NCBI RefSeq assembly: GCF_036203305.1
Contig: NZ_CP108131.1
Span: 3,596,001 to 3,660,000 of the forward strand
DNA length: 64,000 nucleotides
Direction: 5' to 3'
From: Streptomyces sp. NBC_00190
Lineage (GTDB): Bacteria > Actinomycetota > Actinomycetes > Streptomycetales > Streptomycetaceae
Under the pieces are notes generated by a model that worked only from the letters and a program-made list of their open reading frames with translations, did no database searches and was not told the origin of the DNA. Below, piece by piece: positions 49,788 through 57,891 of this stretch; the first letter of the stretch is position 1; each line of letters opens with the position of its first letter. The translations under genes were made by a program, and so were the position numbers.

Positions 49788-50983
49788 CTGGACTCCTTAG
49801 GCAGGCCGAGCACGCGCTCGGCGATGATGTTCCGCTGGATCTCGTCCGAGCCGCCGTAAATGGTGTCGGCACGGGTGAACAGGAAGAGCCGCTGCCCCTC
49901 GTCGAGTCCGAGCTCGTACGGGAGCCCGGGCGCCCAGCCCACCGGTCCGGCCGAGGCCGCCGCGCCGCGGACCTCCACCGCCAGCTCGCCGAGCCGCCGG
50001 TGCCACCCGCCCCACAGCAGCTTCGCCACGCTCGGGGCACCCGGGTCGTCGGCGGCGCCGAGGGTGCGCAGCGCGTTCCAGCGCATCGTGCGCAGCTCGG
50101 CCCACTGGCGTACGAGGCGGCCCTGGACGATCGGATCGGCCGCGCCCGAAGCCGCGTACAGCCGGACGATCCGCTCCAGTTCGGCGGCGAAGCCGATCTG
50201 CTGGACCAGGGTGGAGACCCCGCGTTCCAGGGCGAGCAGGCCCATGGCCACGGTCCAGCCGTCGCCCTCCGCACCGACGGCCTCGGCGGCGACGGCCCCG
50301 TCGAAGAAGACCTCGTTGAACTCGGCGGTCCCCGACATCTGCCGGATGGGCCGTACCTCGACGCGGCCCGGCTGGTCCATCCGTACGAGCAGGAACGACA
50401 GCCCGCGGTGGCGGCGCGAGCCGGCCTCGGTGCGGGCCAGCACGAAGCACCAGTCGGCGTCCTGGGCCAGCGAGGTCCAGATCTTCTGCCCGGTGACGCG
50501 GAAGAGCCCGTCGGCCGGGTCCCGTACGGCGGCGGTACGGATGCCCGCGAGGTCGGAGCCGGCCCCGGGCTCGCTGTAGCCCTGGCACCACAGCTCCTCG
50601 CCGCGGGCGATGCCGGGCAGGAAGCGGCCCTGCTGCTCCGGGGTGCCGTAGGCGATGAGCGTCGGCGCGAGGAGGTTCTCCCCGATGTGCCCGACCCGGC
50701 CGGGTGCGCGCAGCGCCGCGTACTCCTCGGCCCACACCACCTGCCCGGTCAGGGAGAGCCGCCGCTGCCCGTACGCCCCATCCGGCGCGTCCCAGCCCTG
50801 CCCGATCCAGCCGCCCCGGCCCAGCTCGCGCTCCCACGCGCGCCGGACGTCGACCCCCTCGTGCTCGCTGCCCGGGCCGCCGAGGCCGAGGGCGTGCGCG
50901 TACGGGCCCACGAGGTGCTCGGTCAGCCACGCCCGGGCGCGCCCGCGCAGCTCCTCGTCCTCGGCCCCGAAGCTGAAGTCCAC
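49784..50983 (-). CDS. Acyl-CoA dehydrogenase, alpha-type
   Basis: 399 aa. FAD/substrate segment GYSEPGAGSDLAGIRT, RVTGQKIWTSLAQDADWCFV, SGTAEFNEVFFDG, C-domain ending TIYGGSDEIQRNIIAERVLG. The -IQRNI-AERVLGLP tail marks the alpha-type subunit of heteromeric steroid-type ACADs. GTG start with AGGGG 8-9 nt upstream. Middle gene of the operon after the SDR; coupled to the ADH gene. Its beta partner may be the product of 31755, the only other unpaired ACAD. Confidence 0.9.
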   Translation of the reverse strand: MDFSFGAEDEELRGRARAWLTEHLVGPYAHALGLGGPGSEHEGVDVRRAWERELGRGGWIGQGWDAPDGAYGQRRLSLTGQVVWAEEYAALRAPGRVGHIGENLLAPTLIAYGTPEQQGRFLPGIARGEELWCQGYSEPGAGSDLAGIRTAAVRDPADGLFRVTGQKIWTSLAQDADWCFVLARTEAGSRRHRGLSFLLVRMDQPGRVEVRPIRQMSGTAEFNEVFFDGAVAAEAVGAEGDGWTVAMGLLALERGVSTLVQQIGFAAELERIVRLYAASGAADPIVQGRLVRQWAELRTMRWNALRTLGAADDPGAPSVAKLLWGGWHRRLGELAVEVRGAAASAGPVGWAPGLPYELGLDEGQRLFLFTRADTIYGGSDEIQRNIIAERVLGLPKESR

Positions 50984-50997
50984 GCTGCTGCGCCCCT

Positions 50998-51918
50998 CTA
51001 CGCGTTCGGGCGGTCCTTGGCGGCCGCCGCCTTGGCCATGGACTCCAGCTGCGCGAGCATCGGCATCGGGTCGGTGCCCACCGTCCCGGGCAGGAAGTCG
51101 GCGATCTTCTCCGGGGTCCAGGAGCCCTCGGCGTAACCGGCGCGCAGCTCGCGCGGCTGCGCCCAGACGGCGATCTTCGGGCCGGCGATCGTGTACACCT
51201 GCCCGGTGATCTTCTCTCCGCCGACGGCCACGGCCTTGTCGCTGAGCAGGTAGGTCACGAGCGCGGCCACGTCCTCGGGCTCGCCGATCTCCTTGAGCTC
51301 CATGGGCACGTTGGCGGACATGCGGGTCCGGGCGACCGGTGCGACGGCGTTGGACGTGACCCCGTACTTGGCCAGGCCCAGCGCGGCGGACCGGACGAGG
51401 GAGATGATCCCGCCCTTGGCGGCGCTGTAGTTGGCCTGCGCCACCGAGCCCTGGTGGTTGCCGCTGGTGAAGCCGATCAGGGTGCCCGAGCCCTGCCTGC
51501 GCATGACGGCGGAGGCGGCGCGGAAGACGGTGAAGGTGCCCTTGAGGTGGGTGGCGACCACCGGGTCCCACTCCTCCTCGGACATGTTGAACAGCATCCG
51601 CTCGCGCAGGATGCCGGCCACGCAGACGACGCCGTCGATGCGCCCGTAGTGGGCCAGCGCGGTGTCCACGATCCGCTGGCCGCCCGCCATCGTCGAGATG
51701 TCGTCCGCGACGGCGACGGCCTCCCCGCCCGCGGCGAGTATCTCCTTCACCACTCCGTCGGCGATCTCGCTGGTGGGTTCCCCGCCCTCGATGCCGACCC
51801 CGTAGTCGTTGACGACGACCTTGGCACCCTCGGCGGCCGCGGCGAGTGCCACGGCCCGCCCGATGCCCCGGCCTGCGCCGGTGACGGCGACGACCTTGCC
51901 TGCCAAGAAGTTCCCCAC
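50998..51918 (-). CDS. SDR-family dehydrogenase (hydroxyacyl-CoA type)
   Basis: 306 aa. VVAVTGAGRGIGRAVALAAA cofactor site, VVNDYGVGIEGGEPTSEIAD insertion as in multifunctional-protein 3-hydroxyacyl-CoA dehydrogenases (MFE-2 type), catalytic Tyr-x3-Lys in ANYSAAKGGIISL, NAVAPVARTRM. A C-terminal extension (ELRAGYAEGSWTPEKIADFL and on) exceeds the classical SDR length of 250. Mycobacterial KstR-regulon SDRs have the same shape. GTG start with AAGGGG. First gene of the operon; a CTGACG-N3-CGTTAG operator is 22 nt upstream and shared with the divergent cyclase. Confidence 0.87.
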   Translation of the reverse strand: MGNFLAGKVVAVTGAGRGIGRAVALAAAAEGAKVVVNDYGVGIEGGEPTSEIADGVVKEILAAGGEAVAVADDISTMAGGQRIVDTALAHYGRIDGVVCVAGILRERMLFNMSEEEWDPVVATHLKGTFTVFRAASAVMRRQGSGTLIGFTSGNHQGSVAQANYSAAKGGIISLVRSAALGLAKYGVTSNAVAPVARTRMSANVPMELKEIGEPEDVAALVTYLLSDKAVAVGGEKITGQVYTIAGPKIAVWAQPRELRAGYAEGSWTPEKIADFLPGTVGTDPMPMLAQLESMAKAAAAKDRPNA

Positions 51919-51940
51919 GTCCGGCCCCTTCCCGCGTTTT

Positions 51941-51955
51941 CTGACGGTCCGTTAG
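51941..51955. promoter_or_regulatory. Operator palindrome, one mismatch (site 12)
   Basis: CTGACG-GTC-CGTTAG between divergent genes: 22 nt to the SDR start, 71 nt to the cyclase start. Confidence 0.72.
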
Positions 51956-52026
51956 ATTCTATGGGCACCTCGATACGCGAGCACAAGCCCTCGTTGCCGT
52001 TTCCACGCAAGGAGCTGTTGAGGCCC

Positions 52027-52953
52027 ATGTCACTGCCCGCCGAGTTCCACGACATCGCCAAGCGCGTCAACAACTGGGGGCGCTGGGGCTCCGAGGACGA
52101 GATCGGCACCTTGAACCTGGTCACCGACGAGGTCGTCCGGGCCGCCGCCGCCGAGGTGCGCAGCGGCCGCCGCATCCCGCTCGCCCTCCCGCTGAAGGAG
52201 GACGGTGTACAGGCCGGCCTGATCCCCGGCCGGATCAACCCGCTGCACACGATGGTGCAGATCAACCAGGAGCTCTTCGGCCCGGGCACGGTGGCGTGCA
52301 GCGACGACGCCGTGACCATGGGCCTCCAGGCGGGCACCCACTGGGACGCCCTCACGCACGTCTCGCACTCGGGGAAGATCTACAACGGCCGCCCGGCCTC
52401 GTCGATCACCCCGCACACCCGCGCCCAGTACAGCGGTATCGACAAGGCGGGGCACATCGTCTCGCGCGGTGTCCTGCTGGACGTGGCGCGCGCCAAGGGG
52501 CTGGACCGGCTGCCCGGCGGGCACGCGGTGACCCCGGAAGACCTGGCCGAGGCCGAGGAGTTCGGCGGGGTGACGGTCCGGGCCGGCGACATCGCACTGG
52601 TCCGCACCGGCCAGATCCAGGTCTACCTGGCGGGCGACAAGCACGGCTACGGCTTCCCGTCGCCCGGGCTGTCCGTCCGTACGCCGCAGTGGTTCCACGC
52701 CCGCGACGTGGCGGCGGTCGCGAACGACACGCTCACCTTCGAGATCTTCCCGCCGGAGATCGACGACCTCTGGCTGCCGGTCCACGCCTTGGACCTGGTC
52801 GAGATGGGCATGCACCAGGGCCAGAACTGGAACCTCGAAAAGTTGTCCACAGCCTGTGCAGAAGAGAACCGGTACTCGTTCCTCCTCTCCGCCATGCCGG
52901 AACCCTTCGTCGGCGGAACCGGCACCCCGGTGGCCCCGGTCGCCGTCCTCTGA
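52027..52953 (+). CDS. Cyclase-family protein (kynurenine-formamidase-like metal hydrolase)
   Basis: 308 aa. The fold's metal motif is AGTHWDALTHVSHSGKIYNG (His-x-Asp-x3-His), with a later RGVLLDVARAKGLDRLP and RAGDIALVRTGQIQVYL; GYGFPSPGLSVRTPQWFH is the third site. Members hydrolyse amides, lactones or carbocyclic rings. Common in actinobacterial lipid and aromatic operons. ATG 52027 is preferred, giving the usual MSLPAEFHDIAKRVNNWGRW beginning; ATG 51961, just after the operator, would add 22 residues. Divergent from the SDR operon, sharing its operator. Confidence 0.83.
   Translation: MSLPAEFHDIAKRVNNWGRWGSEDEIGTLNLVTDEVVRAAAAEVRSGRRIPLALPLKEDGVQAGLIPGRINPLHTMVQINQELFGPGTVACSDDAVTMGLQAGTHWDALTHVSHSGKIYNGRPASSITPHTRAQYSGIDKAGHIVSRGVLLDVARAKGLDRLPGGHAVTPEDLAEAEEFGGVTVRAGDIALVRTGQIQVYLAGDKHGYGFPSPGLSVRTPQWFHARDVAAVANDTLTFEIFPPEIDDLWLPVHALDLVEMGMHQGQNWNLEKLSTACAEENRYSFLLSAMPEPFVGGTGTPVAPVAVL
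52843..52863. other. DnaA-box-like motif inside the cyclase gene
   Basis: TTGTCCACA-GCC-TGTGCAGAA, nearly the same 20-mer block as at 30313 (shared AAAA-N-TTGTCCACAGCCTGT). It lies in coding sequence (residues LSTACAEE), so it may be chance. Confidence 0.25.
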
Positions 52954-52992
52954 CCCGCTCCCGGCACCGCAGCGCGCCTCCGGTCACCCCTG

Positions 52993-53027
52993 CCCTCAAC
53001 CCGCCGGCCTGGACGCGGGATTGAGGG
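52993..53027. terminator. Terminator of the cyclase gene
   Basis: CCCTCAACCCG / CGGGATTGAGGG with one bulged base, 40 nt after the cyclase stop and just before the next promoter. Confidence 0.6.
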
Positions 53028-53028
53028 C

Positions 53029-53056
53029 TTGACAGCTCACCGGAGTCGCATAGTCT
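53029..53056 (+). promoter_or_regulatory. Sigma-70 (HrdB-type) promoter of the alpha/beta hydrolase gene
   Basis: TTGACA (53029-53034), 16-bp spacer, TAGTCT (53051-53056), 37 nt before the ATG. The best consensus-like promoter in the window. Confidence 0.65.
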
Positions 53057-53093
53057 TCCCCCGCAAGCAAAACAGTGTCTGGGGGAAACAGTA

Positions 53094-54161
53094 ATGATCG
53101 GTGCCATCCTCGCCGCCACGCTCGCCGCACCCGCCGCCGGGCTGTTCGGCCACCGCGCCGTGCGCCGGTCCGCACATGCGCGGCTGATGCGGATCGACTC
53201 GCCGGACGGCATCGACGAGCAGGGCTTCGTCCGCATCGGCGGGATCGACCAGTGGATCTCGATCCGCGGCGAGGACCGCACCAACCCCGTCCTGCTGGAG
53301 GTGCACGGCGGGCCCGGGGCCGCCAACTCCCCCTACGGAGCCCGCACCCGGGAGTGGGAGAAGCACTTCACCCTCGTCCGGTGGGACATGCGCGGCGCCG
53401 GCCTGACCTTCGCCCACGGCGGCGCCGAAGGCCAGGGCGGGCCGGTCACCTTCGACCGGCTCTACGAGGACGCACTGGAGGTCACCCGGTACGTCCTGGA
53501 CCGGATGGGCGTGGAGCAGGTGGTGCTGATGCCGAACTCCTTCGGCACGACCTTCGGGCTCCGCCTTGCCCGCAACCACCCCGAGCTCTACTCGGCGTAC
53601 GTCGGCACCGACCAGAACATCCAGGAGGCGGGCCGGGACACCTCCGCCTACCAGGGCACGCTGGAGCGGCTGCGGGCCGCCGGGAAGGCCAAGGACGTGG
53701 CGACGGTCGAGGCGATGGGCTCCGACCCGCGGAAGTGGACCTCGGCGCAGCGCTCCTCGTACGACAAGCTGTGCGCCGGCAGCGACCCGCTGACCCTGGA
53801 CACGGTCAAGAAGGTGATCCTGGGGTCGCTGTGGCTGTCGCCGCTGTACTCCCTCGGCCGCGTGAAGGCGTACTTCAAGGGCCAGGGCTTCTCGGAGTCC
53901 GTCACCGAGGGGGCGTCGGAATTCGACGACTGGGCCGACGGGACCCGCTTCGAGATGCCGTTCTTCATCTTCCAGGGCGCCCAGGACGTGATCACCCCGG
54001 CAGCGCGCGCCAAGGCGTACTTCGACGCGGTCGAGGCCCCCGTGAAGGGTTTCGAGCTGATCGAGGACGCGAGCCACTTCGCGTCGTTCCGGCGCCCCGA
54101 GCGGTTCCTGGAGCTCCTGCTGACCCACGTCCGCCCGGCGGTCGCGGGCGTCAAGCGCTAA
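53094..54161 (+). CDS. Alpha/beta hydrolase (proline-iminopeptidase-like)
   Basis: 355 aa. Short hydrophobic N-terminus (IGAILAATLAAPAAGLFG) suggests export or membrane association. Oxyanion loop LLEVHGGPGAANS, RWDMRGAGLT, nucleophile elbow LMPNSFGTTFG (Ser in the Asn-Ser-Phe-Gly form rather than GxSxG), acid in GAQDVITP and His in EDASHFASF. Peptidase or esterase of the S33 type. Driven by the promoter at 53029; not linked to the palindrome regulon. Confidence 0.85.
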   Translation: MIGAILAATLAAPAAGLFGHRAVRRSAHARLMRIDSPDGIDEQGFVRIGGIDQWISIRGEDRTNPVLLEVHGGPGAANSPYGARTREWEKHFTLVRWDMRGAGLTFAHGGAEGQGGPVTFDRLYEDALEVTRYVLDRMGVEQVVLMPNSFGTTFGLRLARNHPELYSAYVGTDQNIQEAGRDTSAYQGTLERLRAAGKAKDVATVEAMGSDPRKWTSAQRSSYDKLCAGSDPLTLDTVKKVILGSLWLSPLYSLGRVKAYFKGQGFSESVTEGASEFDDWADGTRFEMPFFIFQGAQDVITPAARAKAYFDAVEAPVKGFELIEDASHFASFRRPERFLELLLTHVRPAVAGVKR

Positions 54162-54202
54162 GCGGCCTCGCACGGGCGCGGCCCGGCGTAGCCCCCTGGC
54201 GC

Positions 54203-54613
54203 TCAGGCGTCCGCCGCTCCCGTCTCACCGAGGATCTCCAGGTAGTGCGCGTTGTACATGACGCCCAGGACGTTGCCGAAGGGGTCGATCACCGAAGCGG
54301 TGACGAACCCCGGTCCGCGCTCCACCGGGCCCTCGTACTCCTTCGCCCCCATGGACAGCAGCTTCTCGAAGACCGCCCGCACATCGTCCACGTGCCAGTA
54401 CACGACCGCCCCGCCCGGACCTGCCGACGCGGTCCCGCCGGGCGCGTAGCGGGCGTCGATCAGGCCCAGTTCGTGCTGGTAGTCGCCCAACCGGAACTCG
54501 GCGTAGCCGGGGCGCTCGAAGTACGGCTCGACGCCCAGCAGTTCGGCGTACCAGCGCTTCGCCGCATCCAGGTCGGCGGCCCAAAAACTGACGGTGGTGA
54601 GTCCTCGCAACAT
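54203..54613 (-). CDS. VOC-family protein, single domain
   Basis: 136 aa: LTTVSFWAADLDAAKRWYAE LLG at the start, then YQHELGLIDARYAP, VYWHVDDVRAVFEKLLSMG and ASVIDPFGNVLGVMYNAHYL. One glyoxalase-fold unit, likely a homodimer; metal-site residues are only partly apparent. ATG start. Divergent from the exported-protein gene, with a palindrome between them. Confidence 0.85.
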   Translation of the reverse strand: MLRGLTTVSFWAADLDAAKRWYAELLGVEPYFERPGYAEFRLGDYQHELGLIDARYAPGGTASAGPGGAVVYWHVDDVRAVFEKLLSMGAKEYEGPVERGPGFVTASVIDPFGNVLGVMYNAHYLEILGETGAADA

Positions 54614-54700
54614 GTGCCTGCCTGCCCCTTCGCCGCCACGGAAATCGCATGCCCCGGCCGCGTTCCCTCCCACGGCCGAGCCCGACTCTAGCCAGCAGGC

Positions 54701-54717
54701 AGGACAGACCCTGTCCT
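54701..54717. promoter_or_regulatory. Perfect 7-3-7 palindrome
   Basis: AGGACAG-ACC-CTGTCCT, 87 nt upstream of the VOC gene start in the 294-nt divergent intergenic region. It is unlike the CTGACG-type site and could bind another dimeric regulator. The rest of 54614-54907 holds nothing else I can support. Confidence 0.4.
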
Positions 54718-54907
54718 AGTCGGAGCCGTGTTGCGGACAGGCGGCGGCCGGCGCGGGTTCCGGTCGCGGACGGGGCGCGAAGGCTTCGGGGGGCCGACGG
54801 TCACGCGTGCACCCGACACCTGGAACCATGAGGTGTACATGACGCGTCCCCCGTTCGCGCGCCACCCCCCGGCCCCCGCCCCGCACCCTCAGCAGCTGGA
54901 GAAAACC

Positions 54908-55600
54908 ATGACAAACCCGTACCAGGTCTCGCCGCCGCAGCAGCCCCAGCCCCCCAGACGCCGCTCGGGCGGCGGGCTCGCCGGATTCCTGACCGTCGCC
55001 CTGATCGTCGGCGGCATCTACGGGCTCTCCCAGTGGCTCGGCGACGACGGCGGCAAGAAGCCGTCGGCCTCCGCTTCGGCGTCGCCCTCGGCCAAGCCTT
55101 CCGACCCGGGGAGCCCCGAGTCCTCCTCCGACACCTCCAGTTCGTGGAAGGTGGGCGACTGCGGCGGGCCCGACCCGGCCAACAAGCCCGACGGGTACCG
55201 TCCGCAGCGCTGTTCCGACTCCGGCGCCACCTTCAAGGCCATCGACATCAAGGAAGCCAGCATCCTGCCGGGCTCGATCCAGTGCCCGGCCGGCACCGAC
55301 CTGATGATCGAGGTGAGCATCTCCTACGGCGGCAAGAAGAGCGGCATCCCCACCAACACCGTCTGCGGCCGGAACCTGTCCAACGACCACCCCGGCGACG
55401 CGGGCGCCGGCGGCGGGCAACTGGTGAAGGGCGACTGCGTGACCGACCAGGCCCAGGAAGTCGCCTGCGGCGGTTCGGGCACGCTCAAGGTGCTCGGCCT
55501 GGTCAAGCAGAAGAGCGAATGCCCGGCGGGCACCACGGAGCCGATGCAGCTGACGATGGCCGTCGGCCGCCCCTACGACGTGATCTGCACCGACGGCTGA
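54908..55600 (+). CDS. Single-pass membrane/exported protein (LppU-like Cys-rich domain)
   Basis: 230 aa. Pro/Gln-rich cytosolic N-terminus, Arg patch, one membrane segment (LAGFLTVALIVGGIYGLSQW), a Ser/Lys/Pro linker, then an extracellular domain with six or more Cys (VGDCGG, QRCSDS, IQCPAG, TVCGRN, GDCVTD, VACGGS, SECPAG, VICTDG). Alternating Cys suggest disulfides like LppU/DUF-type domains. ATG at 54908 has GGAG 6 nt upstream; an ATG at 54839 would lengthen it. Function unknown. Confidence 0.75.
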   Translation: MTNPYQVSPPQQPQPPRRRSGGGLAGFLTVALIVGGIYGLSQWLGDDGGKKPSASASASPSAKPSDPGSPESSSDTSSSWKVGDCGGPDPANKPDGYRPQRCSDSGATFKAIDIKEASILPGSIQCPAGTDLMIEVSISYGGKKSGIPTNTVCGRNLSNDHPGDAGAGGGQLVKGDCVTDQAQEVACGGSGTLKVLGLVKQKSECPAGTTEPMQLTMAVGRPYDVICTDG

Positions 55601-55740
55601 GCCTCGGACCCACGGGCGCCGGCGGACGCACATCCGCCCCGACCCCACCGCCGCCCCCTCCCCGCCACTCGTCACACAGGGAGGGGCGCGGCCCCACCAC
55701 ACCGGCAGCAACGACGGCAGCCAGGAGCTCCACACGAAAA

Positions 55741-55881
55741 GGCCATGGCGATGAATCCCAGCTCAAGCGAATCCGAGAAGCCGCGAAGTCTGCGCGCAAA
55801 GACCTGATTCTCCAAGCCATTGAAGATGCAGCGCCCGAGGTGCCGTCCGCCGACAGAGCGCCCTCAGAACCGCAGGCGTGA
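55741..55881 (+). other. Low-GC3 coding-like remnant
   Basis: An open stretch without a start codon encoding an amphipathic helix (DESQLKRIREAAKSARKDLI ...) and ending in TGA, in the 563-nt region 55601-56163 that is otherwise without a supported gene. Third-codon G+C is visibly lower than in neighbouring genes. It could be the tail of a decayed, possibly acquired gene, or chance. Confidence 0.2.
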
Positions 55882-56163
55882 GACGGGGTGGCGGTGCGGT
55901 CAGCGCCGCCGAGCTTCGATACGACCCGGGTCCCGTTGAGGCCGCGCGCCTCCGGCACATTCAGGACCCGGGGACCTAGGACCGGCCTCGATCCGGTATC
56001 GGCGAGGTACTGCGGGTGGCGGCGGCGCTGGTGCACGCCCCGAGCGCGGCACCGCGGCCGCCACCCCGCGACCCGCACTCGTCAAGGCAGGCCCTTGGCG
56101 TCCCCTCGCGTCGAATCGCTCCACACCAGGGTGATCAAGATGTGACGGAACGTCAACACCTCG

Positions 56164-56628
56164 TTAGAGGTACACGCGCGGTTCCCTCACCGGAGGGTGA
56201 ATTTCCGAAGGCCCCTCCGCCGCGCAGTCCGCCGCCGCCTTCTCCGCGCGGTCGATCTCGCACCAGATCCGCTTGCCCGCACCCTCGCGCTGCCAGCCCC
56301 AGCGGTCCGCCAGGCCGTCCACCAGCTCCAGGCCGCGGCCGCCCGTGTCGTCCCCGGCGGCCTGGCGGGGGGCCGGGGCGCGGTCGCTCGCGTCGGCGAC
56401 CTCGACCCGCACCCCCGGCTCCCCGAACAGCATTCTCAGCACGGCCGGACAGCCCGTGTGCACGACCGCGTTCGTGACCAGTTCGGAGATCAGGAGGATC
56501 AGGGTCTCGGCGAGCGGCTCGTCATCCCCTATGCCCGACCCCGCCAGCCGGGACCGGGCCCACCGGCGCGCCCGGCCGACTTCGGCGGGATCCGGTCCTA
56601 CCTCCAGCTGAACCTGAAGCACCTGCAC
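56164..56628 (-). CDS. RsbW-like ATP-binding protein (HATPase)
   Basis: 154 aa, one GHKL ATPase domain of the anti-sigma/serine-kinase type: N-box ELVTNAVVHTG, G1 VADASDRAP, G2 DTGGRGLELVDGLADRWGWQ. The family phosphorylates or binds anti-anti-sigma factors; Streptomyces has many orphan copies, usually beside a helix-turn-helix gene, which I do not see here. GTG start at 56628 (or GTG 56622). Confidence 0.87.
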   Translation of the reverse strand: MQVLQVQLEVGPDPAEVGRARRWARSRLAGSGIGDDEPLAETLILLISELVTNAVVHTGCPAVLRMLFGEPGVRVEVADASDRAPAPRQAAGDDTGGRGLELVDGLADRWGWQREGAGKRIWCEIDRAEKAAADCAAEGPSEIHPPVREPRVYL

Positions 56629-56770
56629 CGCTCACACCATCCGAACCGGCGGACACTTCGCCTCGCGACAGGATGGAATCACCCAGTGTGATCCCCTTGC
56701 GGAGCAGCATGGTTGACATACAGTCACGACAACAAGCGCTTCGGGCATATTCCCGCGCGAAGGAGTGGGC

Positions 56771-56899
56771 GTGGTGCATACTGTGCGACGCCTGCGCCGC
56801 TCAACCGCTCGCATTCGTGGGAGCGTACCGGAGCAGCCCCCTGCCTTCGGGCCTCAAAGGCGCGGGCGAAGGACACAAACCGATATCAACTCTCTGTAA
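56771..56899 (+). CDS. Possible small Arg-rich peptide gene
   Basis: 42 codons from GTG (VVHTVRRLRRSTARIRGSVP ...) ending TAA, preceded by GAAGGAG at 5 nt spacing, in the 322-nt gap between the HATPase and the acyl-CoA dehydrogenase gene. A TTGACA lies at 56713 but has no aligned -10. The composition could be chance in GC-rich DNA. Confidence 0.25.
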   Translation: MVHTVRRLRRSTARIRGSVPEQPPAFGPQRRGRRTQTDINSL

Positions 56900-56950
56900 T
56901 CGGACATGCGTCCCTCGCCGTTCGTCCCGTGCCCCTCCGGTAACAACGAG

Positions 56951-57886
56951 CTACGAAGAGCTAGGGCCTGTCGTCCCCAGCAGTTCCGACGCCAGCAGCT
57001 CCTCCGCCTCCGCCGCGGTCCGCCACTGCTCGGCCCGCACCCAGGCCCGCTTCAGGTGCAGGTGAACGTCCGCCTCCCATGTGAAGCCCATCCCCCCGTG
57101 CACCTGGAGACAGTCCCGGGCGCCCAGCACGGCGGCCTCGTCCGCCAGGAGTTTCGCGCCCGCGATCTCCGCGCCGTCCTCCGTCACCGCCGCCGCGTAG
57201 ACCGCCGTACGGGCCACCTCCGCCCGCACCAGCATCTGCGCGCACAGGTGCTTGACCGCCTGGAAGGCGCCGATCGGCTGCCCGAACTGCTCGCGCTCCC
57301 CCGCGTACCGCACCGCCAGCTCCACCGTGCGCAGCGCGCTCCCCACCTGGAGCGCCGCCGTCAGCAACGCTCCCGCGGAGACGTCGGAGGACGCGTACGA
57401 GGGCGCGTACGAGGACACGTCGCCGGAGGGCGGCGCCACCCGGTGCAGCGGGGTCAGGGGGTCCGCCGAGCGCACCGGCTGCCCCGCCGGCAGCTCCGCC
57501 GCGCCCAGCACCGCGTCGGCCTCCGCCAGGTGGGTCACCAGGCCCCCGCCCAGGTCGAAGGCGGTGACCACGGCCGTGCCCGCCGCCGCCCCCGGGACCA
57601 CCCCGGCGGCCAGGTGCGTGGCCACCAGCGGCCCCGGCAGCAGGACCCGCCCGGCTTCCTCGAAGACCAAGGCCGCCTCCGGCAGCCCCAGCCCCACGCC
57701 CCCCGCCGCCTCCGGCAGCCGCAGCGCGAAGAAGCCGGCCTCGCCCAGCTCCCGCCACAGCCCCCGGTCCACGGCGCCGCCCGTGTCCACCGACGTCCGC
57801 AGCGCCTCCCGCCCGTACCGCCCCGCCAGCAGGTCCCGTACGCCCGCCCGCAGGTCTCTCTGGTCCTCGGTCGGCTGGAAGTCCAC
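56951..57886 (-). CDS. Acyl-CoA dehydrogenase, beta-type partner (short)
   Basis: 311 aa, shorter than the usual 380-400 mainly because the middle beta domain is reduced. FQPTEDQRDLRAGVRDLLAG, AVRYAGEREQFGQPIGAFQA, LQVHGGMGFTWEADVHLHLK. It lacks the -IQRNI- tail and is adjacent to the alpha-type gene 57892, so the two probably form an alpha2beta2 enzyme as in steroid side-chain dehydrogenation. GTG start 5 nt after the upstream stop. Last gene of the amidohydrolase/ACAD/ACAD operon. Confidence 0.87.
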   Translation of the reverse strand: MDFQPTEDQRDLRAGVRDLLAGRYGREALRTSVDTGGAVDRGLWRELGEAGFFALRLPEAAGGVGLGLPEAALVFEEAGRVLLPGPLVATHLAAGVVPGAAAGTAVVTAFDLGGGLVTHLAEADAVLGAAELPAGQPVRSADPLTPLHRVAPPSGDVSSYAPSYASSDVSAGALLTAALQVGSALRTVELAVRYAGEREQFGQPIGAFQAVKHLCAQMLVRAEVARTAVYAAAVTEDGAEIAGAKLLADEAAVLGARDCLQVHGGMGFTWEADVHLHLKRAWVRAEQWRTAAEAEELLASELLGTTGPSSS

Positions 57887-57891
57887 GCCCC

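Noticed and set aside
56142..56156. GTGACG-GAA-CGTCAA as a further regulon operator.
   Set aside because: Both outer bases differ and it lies after the stop codon of the HATPase gene, with no catabolic gene start nearby.
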